From Pseudothauera rhizosphaerae (GTDB taxonomy: Bacteria > Pseudomonadota > Gammaproteobacteria > Burkholderiales > Rhodocyclaceae), in NCBI RefSeq assembly GCF_004801305.1, contig NZ_SSOD01000001.1, forward strand, positions 310,001 to 374,000: a stretch of 64,000 nucleotides of DNA. The letters run 5' to 3'. Under the pieces are notes generated by a model. That model made no database searches, was not told the DNA's origin, and was given only the letters and a program-made list of their open reading frames with translations. Below, one piece after another: positions 59,852-64,000 of the stretch. Position numbers and translations under genes: made by a program. The first letter of the stretch is position 1. Every line of letters begins with the position of its first letter.

Positions 59852-61682
59852 CGTCCCGCACCGCGCCGGTGTCGGCGCTGGTGGTGAGCGCCGCGTAGGC
59901 CTGCAGCGCGGCGGAGACCACGCGCTCGCGGTCAACCGGCTTCCACGCCGCACTGCCCTTCGCGTCCATCGCGGCCCGGCGGCGGGCGAGTTCATCGTCC
60001 GAAATCGCCAGGTGGATGCGGCGGTTGGGGATGTCGATCTCGATGCCGTCGCCGTCCTCCACCAGGGCGATGGCGCCGCCCATGGCCGCTTCCGGCGAGG
60101 CGTGGCCGATGGACAGGCCCGAGGTGCCGCCGGAGAAGCGGCCGTCGGTGAGCAGGGCGCACTGCTTGCCCAGGCCGCGGCTCTTCAGGTAGGAGGTGGG
60201 GTAGAGCATCTCCTGCATGCCGGGGCCGCCCTTGGGGCCTTCGTAGCGGATCACCACCACGTCGCCGGCCTGCACCCGTTCGCCCAGGATGCCGTCCACG
60301 GCGTCTTCCTGGCTCTCGTACACGCGCGCCTTGCCGGTGAATTTCCAGATGGATTCGTCCACGCCGGCGGTCTTCACGATGCAGCCCTTCTCGGCGATGT
60401 TGCCGTACAGCACCGCGAGGCCGCCGTCGGCGGTGAAGGCGTTGGCCTTGTTGCGGATCACGCCCTTGGCACGGTCCATGTCGAGCTCGTTCCAGCGCCG
60501 GTCCTGGGAGAAGGCGGTCTGCGTCGGCACGCCGCCGGGCGCGGCGAGGAAGAAGTCGAACACCGACTTGTCGTGGGCCTGCATGATGTCCCAGCGGCTC
60601 AAGGCCTCGCCCAGGGTCTTGCTGTGCACGGTGGGCACGTCCCGGTGGAGCAGGCCGGCGCGGTCCAGCTCGCCCAGGATGCCCATGATGCCGCCGGCGC
60701 GGTGCACGTCCTCGATGTGCACGTCCTGCACCGCGGGCGCCACCTTGCACAGGCAGGGCACGCGGCGGCTGACGTGGTCGATGTCCTTCATGGTGAAGTC
60801 CACGCCGGCCTCCCGCGCCGCGGCCAGCAGGTGCAGCACGGTGTTGGTGGAGCCGCCCATGGCCACGTCCAGGCTCATGGCGTTCTCGAAGGCGGCGAAG
60901 GAGGCGATGGAGCGCGGCAGCACCGAAGCGTCGTCGTGCTCGTAGTAACGCCTGGCCAGCTCGACGATGCGGCGGCCGGCTTCGCGGAACAGCTTTTCCC
61001 GGTCGGCGTGGGTGGCGAGCGTGGTGCCGTTGCCCGGCAGGGACAGGCCCAGGGCCTCGGTGAGGCAGTTCATAGAGTTGGCGGTGAACATGCCCGAGCA
61101 CGAGCCGCAGGTGGGACAGGCGGAGCGTTCGAAGGCTTCCACCTGCTCGTCCGAACAGTTCTTGTCCGCGGCCTTGACCATGGCGTCGATGAGGTCCAGC
61201 GCGATCACCTTGGCTTCCCACTTCACCTTGCCCGCCTCCATCGGCCCGCCGGACACGAAGATGGTGGGGATGTTGAGGCGCAGCGCGGCCATCAGCATGC
61301 CCGGGGTGATCTTGTCGCAGTTGGAGATGCACACCAGGGCGTCGGCAGTGTGGGCGTTGCACATGTACTCCACGCTGTCGGCGATGAGGTCGCGGGAGGG
61401 CAGGGAATAAAGCATGCCGCCGTGGCCCATGGCGATGCCGTCGTCCACGGCGATGGTGTTGAACTCCTTGGCCACGCCGCCGGCCGCCTCGATCTCGCGC
61501 GCCACGAGCTGGCCCAGGTCCTTCAGGTGCACGTGGCCGGGCACGAACTGGGTGAAGCTGTTGGCGATGGCGATGATGGGCTTTTCGAAGTCGCCGTCCT
61601 TCATGCCGGTGGCGCGCCACAGGGCGCGCGCGCCCGCCATGTTGCGGCCGGCGGTGGAGGTGCGGGAACGGTACTGGGGCAT
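59832..61682 (-). CDS. ilvD: Dihydroxy-acid dehydratase IlvD
   Basis: 616 residues, branched-chain amino-acid synthesis: converts dihydroxy-isovalerate and -methylvalerate to the 2-keto acids. Fe-S ligands in [10 protein letters not shown] and [31 protein letters not shown], and [20 protein letters not shown] near the C-terminus. ATG 61682. The 3' end overlaps the chaN end by 20 nt (convergent). The open frame opposite it is a shadow. Confidence 0.97.
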   Translation of the reverse strand: MPQYRSRTSTAGRNMAGARALWRATGMKDGDFEKPIIAIANSFTQFVPGHVHLKDLGQLVAREIEAAGGVAKEFNTIAVDDGIAMGHGGMLYSLPSRDLIADSVEYMCNAHTADALVCISNCDKITPGMLMAALRLNIPTIFVSGGPMEAGKVKWEAKVIALDLIDAMVKAADKNCSDEQVEAFERSACPTCGSCSGMFTANSMNCLTEALGLSLPGNGTTLATHADREKLFREAGRRIVELARRYYEHDDASVLPRSIASFAAFENAMSLDVAMGGSTNTVLHLLAAAREAGVDFTMKDIDHVSRRVPCLCKVAPAVQDVHIEDVHRAGGIMGILGELDRAGLLHRDVPTVHSKTLGEALSRWDIMQAHDKSVFDFFLAAPGGVPTQTAFSQDRRWNELDMDRAKGVIRNKANAFTADGGLAVLYGNIAEKGCIVKTAGVDESIWKFTGKARVYESQEDAVDGILGERVQAGDVVVIRYEGPKGGPGMQEMLYPTSYLKSRGLGKQCALLTDGRFSGGTSGLSIGHASPEAAMGGAIALVEDGDGIEIDIPNRRIHLAISDDELARRRAAMDAKGSAAWKPVDRERVVSAALQAYAALTTSADTGAVRDVSQVQR

Positions 61683-61796
61683 GGCTGGGCTCCGCGGATG
61701 CTGCGAGACAAAGGAAAAGATTGTACCGCCCTCCGCGCCCGCCCGGCAGCGGCGCTGCGCTATCATCCCCTTCTTTCCGAGCAGCCACGGTACTCC

Positions 61797-62480
61797 ATGG
61801 ATTCCCAAGACCACCCCGCGGACGGGCCCGGCCTGGACCTCGACCCCTTCGAACTGCGCGTGCTCGGCGTGCTGATCGAGAAGAGCTTCGTCACCCCGGA
61901 CAACTACCCGCTGTCCCTCAATGCACTGCTGGCGGGCTGCAACCAGCTCACCGGCCGCGAGCCCGTCATGGAACTCTCCGAGGCGGCCGTGCAGGGCGCC
62001 ATGGACAGCCTGATGGCGCGCCGCCTGGCGTCCCGCCGCGACCAGGCCGGCGCACGCGTGGCCAAGTACGAACACCTGGTGCGCCTGCGCCACTCGCTGC
62101 CGCCGCCGGAGCAGGCCGTGCTGGCCATGCTGCTGCTGCGCGGCGCGCAGACCGCGGGTGAGATTCGCCAGCGCTGCGAGCGCATGCACCGCTTCGGCGA
62201 CATCGCCGAGGTGGAGGCCATCCTGGAACACCTGGCGGAGAAGAACCCGCCCCTGGCCGTGGCCCTGCCCCGCGCGCCCGGCACCAAGGAGACGCGCTGG
62301 GCGCACCTGCTGGGCGGTGAAGCCGGCCTGGCGCTGCAGGCCGAGAGCAGCACCGCGGAAGCCCCCGGCGGCAGTGGGCGCGGCCGCGTCGCGGAACTGG
62401 AAGACGAAGTGCGCCGCCTGCGCCAGGAAGTGGACTGGCTGCGCGGCGAGTTCGAGAAGTTCCGCGCCCAGTTCGAATAG
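61797..62480 (+). CDS. YceH family protein (DUF480)
   Basis: 227 residues: [41 protein letters not shown], two winged-helix repeats ([18 protein letters not shown]), and a C-terminal coiled coil (about 197-227, [20 protein letters not shown]). Widely conserved in proteobacteria; function unknown. Divergent from ilvD. Confidence 0.9.
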   Translation: MDSQDHPADGPGLDLDPFELRVLGVLIEKSFVTPDNYPLSLNALLAGCNQLTGREPVMELSEAAVQGAMDSLMARRLASRRDQAGARVAKYEHLVRLRHSLPPPEQAVLAMLLLRGAQTAGEIRQRCERMHRFGDIAEVEAILEHLAEKNPPLAVALPRAPGTKETRWAHLLGGEAGLALQAESSTAEAPGGSGRGRVAELEDEVRRLRQEVDWLRGEFEKFRAQFE

Positions 62481-62498
62481 CCCCCCGCTCCGCCCGCC

Positions 62499-63287
62499 AT
62501 GCTGACCCATCCCCGCTTCGATCCGGTCGCGATCTCCATCGGCCCCGTCTCGGTGCACTGGTACGGCCTGATGTATCTGCTGGCCTTCGTGCTCTTCCTC
62601 GTGCTCGGCCGCCTGCATGCGCGCCGCCGCCCGGACCTGGGCTGGAACGGCCAGGACATCGACGACCTGCTGTTCTACGGCGTGCTCGGCGTGGTGATCG
62701 GCGGCCGCCTGGGGGAGGTGCTGTTCTTCGAACCCGGCTACTACTTCAGCCACCCGCTGGAAATCCCGCAGCTATGGAAGGGCGGCATGAGCTTCCACGG
62801 CGGCTTCCTCGGCGTACTGGTGGCGATGTGGCTGTACGGCCGGCGCAGCGGGCGCGGCTTCTGGCAGGTCACCGACTTCATCGCCCCGCTGGTGCCCACC
62901 GGACTGGCCGCCGGGCGCATCGGCAACTTCATCAACGGCGAACTGTGGGGCCGCCCGGCCGACCCCGACCTGCCCTGGGCGATGATCTTTCCGTGGGTGG
63001 ACGCGGTGCCGCGCCATCCGTCGCAGATCTACCAGGCCCTCGGCGAGGGGCTGCTGCTGTTCGTGATCCTGTGGCTGTTCGCCGCGCGGCCGCGCCCGGT
63101 GCGGGCGGTATCGGGCGCCTTCCTGCTGGGCTACGGGGTGCTGCGCTTCGCCGCGGAGTTCTTCCGCACGCCCGATCCGGGCATCTTCGGCACGCTGTCG
63201 CTGGGGCTATCCACCGCCCAGTGGCTGTGCGTGCCCATGATCGCTGCCGGGGCGTGGCTGCTGGCGGCCGGGAAGACTCAGCGGTAG
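62499..63287 (+). CDS. lgt: Prolipoprotein diacylglyceryl transferase Lgt
   Basis: 262-residue inner-membrane enzyme transferring diacylglycerol to lipobox Cys: [31 protein letters not shown], and the Lgt signature [14 protein letters not shown], plus [13 protein letters not shown] and about seven membrane helices. Its last 10 nt overlap the convergent receiver gene. Confidence 0.95.
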   Translation: MLTHPRFDPVAISIGPVSVHWYGLMYLLAFVLFLVLGRLHARRRPDLGWNGQDIDDLLFYGVLGVVIGGRLGEVLFFEPGYYFSHPLEIPQLWKGGMSFHGGFLGVLVAMWLYGRRSGRGFWQVTDFIAPLVPTGLAAGRIGNFINGELWGRPADPDLPWAMIFPWVDAVPRHPSQIYQALGEGLLLFVILWLFAARPRPVRAVSGAFLLGYGVLRFAAEFFRTPDPGIFGTLSLGLSTAQWLCVPMIAAGAWLLAAGKTQR

Positions 63288-63709
63288 CGCGCGGGCACCG
63301 TCCCCCGATCGGCGGCGAACGCCTGCAGCGTGGCCGGCAGCTCCTCGCTGGTGACCACGGCGTCGGCGCCCAGCGCGCGCGCCGCGCGCGCCGGCATGGA
63401 GTCGTGGGCCGGCACCACCGAGACGATGCGCGCATAGGGCGCGACCCGCTTGAGCAGGCCGACGAAGCGCGCCGGCTCGGACACCGAGACGCGCCAGTCG
63501 AGCACCGTGACGTCCGGCGTAAGCAGGAAGAAGAGCTGCATGGCGCGGCTTTCGCTGTCGGTCCAGCCGGCCAGCTCCACGTCGGGCGACTCGGCCAGCA
63601 GGGCTTCCAGACGGCCGCTGCGCACCTCCGTGGGCGCGGCCAGCAGCACCCGCAGCGCGGGTTCGGCCTGCGCGCAGGCGGCGGTGGCGGTACAGGTATT
63701 CGAACTCAT
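63278..63709 (-). CDS. Stand-alone degenerate receiver-domain protein
   Basis: 143 residues with a receiver fold: [32 protein letters not shown] start, Asp71 at the phospho-acceptor position (VTVLDWRVS), and VSVVPAH / [18 protein letters not shown]. The acidic pair that binds Mg is replaced (AAPT instead of DD) and the conserved Lys after the fifth strand is missing (VVTSEE). ATG 63709 has GAGGTG at 8 nt; ATG 63754 is an alternative. It lies downstream of a NarX-type kinase gene. Confidence 0.75.
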   Translation of the reverse strand: MSSNTCTATAACAQAEPALRVLLAAPTEVRSGRLEALLAESPDVELAGWTDSESRAMQLFFLLTPDVTVLDWRVSVSEPARFVGLLKRVAPYARIVSVVPAHDSMPARAARALGADAVVTSEELPATLQAFAADRGTVPARYR

Positions 63710-63851
63710 GAACGAATTCACCTCGTTGGCATGCCGCGATAATGCCTGAATCATCAGCCGGATGACATCGTAGAAACCCTGATCCGCCTCAAATGTGCGG
63801 AGGATTCCACATCCGGCGGAGTGTCGCCCGGCGGCGACAGGTGCGCGCCGA

Positions 63852-64000
63852 TCATGTTGCCGCCCTTGCCGCGGCCGGCAGACGGGCGAGGACGTGGGTC
63901 CCCGCGCCGGGAGCGGACTGGAGCTCGAAATGCCCGCCGGCCAGCTCGGCGCGCTCGCGCATGCCCGCCAGGCCCAGGCTCGTCCGCCCGCCCTCCGCCT
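63852..64000 (-). CDS. Sensor histidine kinase, C-terminal fragment (runs off the right edge)
   Basis: About 48 residues visible: SLGLAGMRERAELAGGHFELQSAPGAGTHV-LARLP, read in parts, the G2 box and last strands of a NarX/DegS-type HATPase domain. Ends at TGA 63854-63852. The rest, including the sensor part, lies beyond the window. Probably paired with a response regulator; the receiver gene 63278 follows after about 140 nt. Confidence 0.8.
   Translation of the reverse strand, partial: AEGGRTSLGLAGMRERAELAGGHFELQSAPGAGTHVLARLPAAARAAT

Noticed and set aside
60012-61796. Long plus-strand open frame opposite ilvD leading into yceH
   Set aside because: Antisense shadow; YceH homology begins at 61797 and the upstream part is low-complexity.
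63754-63855. 33-residue minus-strand frame between the kinase fragment and the receiver gene, with ATGA overlap to the kinase stop
   Set aside because: It has overlap-type junctions at both ends, but no ribosome site, no recognisable sequence and unremarkable composition; not supported as a gene without conservation data.

Overview
The window is a single GC-rich chromosomal segment (no rRNA, tRNA, CRISPR array, transposase or phage gene was seen) with dense, often overlapping genes. The combination of an aerobic hup/hox/hyp hydrogenase cluster with HoxX, a flavocytochrome c sulfide dehydrogenase, duplicated sulfate-binding proteins, a P. putida-like ssuF and REP-type palindromes suggests a facultatively lithotrophic betaproteobacterium, most likely in the Rhodocyclales (Azoarcus/Thauera/Aromatoleum-like). 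That placement is inference from gene content and composition, not from a search.

Left part (1-8.5 kb), sulfur: a minus-strand sulfonate operon (DUF2325 protein, SsuF/Mop molbindin, SsuA, SsuD, running off the left edge) diverges from fccAB. A second ABC system follows (binding protein with a vicinal Cys pair, ATPase, permease) and ends in a membrane-anchored CGEC thioredoxin. 8.5-22.5 kb: two CPA2-type antiporters. The first is followed by a divergent pair of sulfate-binding proteins and the cysTWA-cysB operon, then a leaderless-looking AAA/DUF4143 ATPase. The second antiporter is translationally linked to an XRE regulator fused to an EIIA-like domain whose active-site His is Cys. An ArsR regulator and an Old Yellow Enzyme come next.

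Central part (23-49.5 kb), hydrogen: hupSLC encodes an oxygen-tolerant group 1d [NiFe] hydrogenase (six-Cys proximal cluster motif) behind a sigma-54-type promoter. A NarX/NarL-type two-component pair and a GAF-PAS-GGDEF-EAL protein are inserted before the maturation genes hupDFHIJK, hypABFCD, a HEPN-like gene, hypE and hoxX. The regulatory genes follow: hoxA (NtrC-type activator), hoxBC (H2-sensing regulatory hydrogenase) and hoxJ (kinase), then hupE (Ni permease) with its own sigma-54-like promoter. A yefM-yoeB toxin-antitoxin pair and a DUF423 gene split hoxA from hoxBC. Together these make a complete H2-sensing loop: HoxBC to HoxJ to HoxA to sigma-54 promoters at hupS and hupE.

Right part (49.5-64 kb): flavin reductase, mutY, and a divergent zinc region in which a Zrg-like operon (ZrgA, LolD-like ATPase, FtsX-like permease, DUF3299) and zur-(His-rich peptide)-znuCBA flank one Zur-box-like palindrome. 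The rest is housekeeping or miscellaneous (LysE exporter, ChaN lipoprotein, IlvD, YceH, Lgt), with a degenerate receiver protein and the 3' end of a sensor kinase at the edge. Long minus-strand and plus-strand open frames opposite the main genes are GC-driven shadows and were left out.
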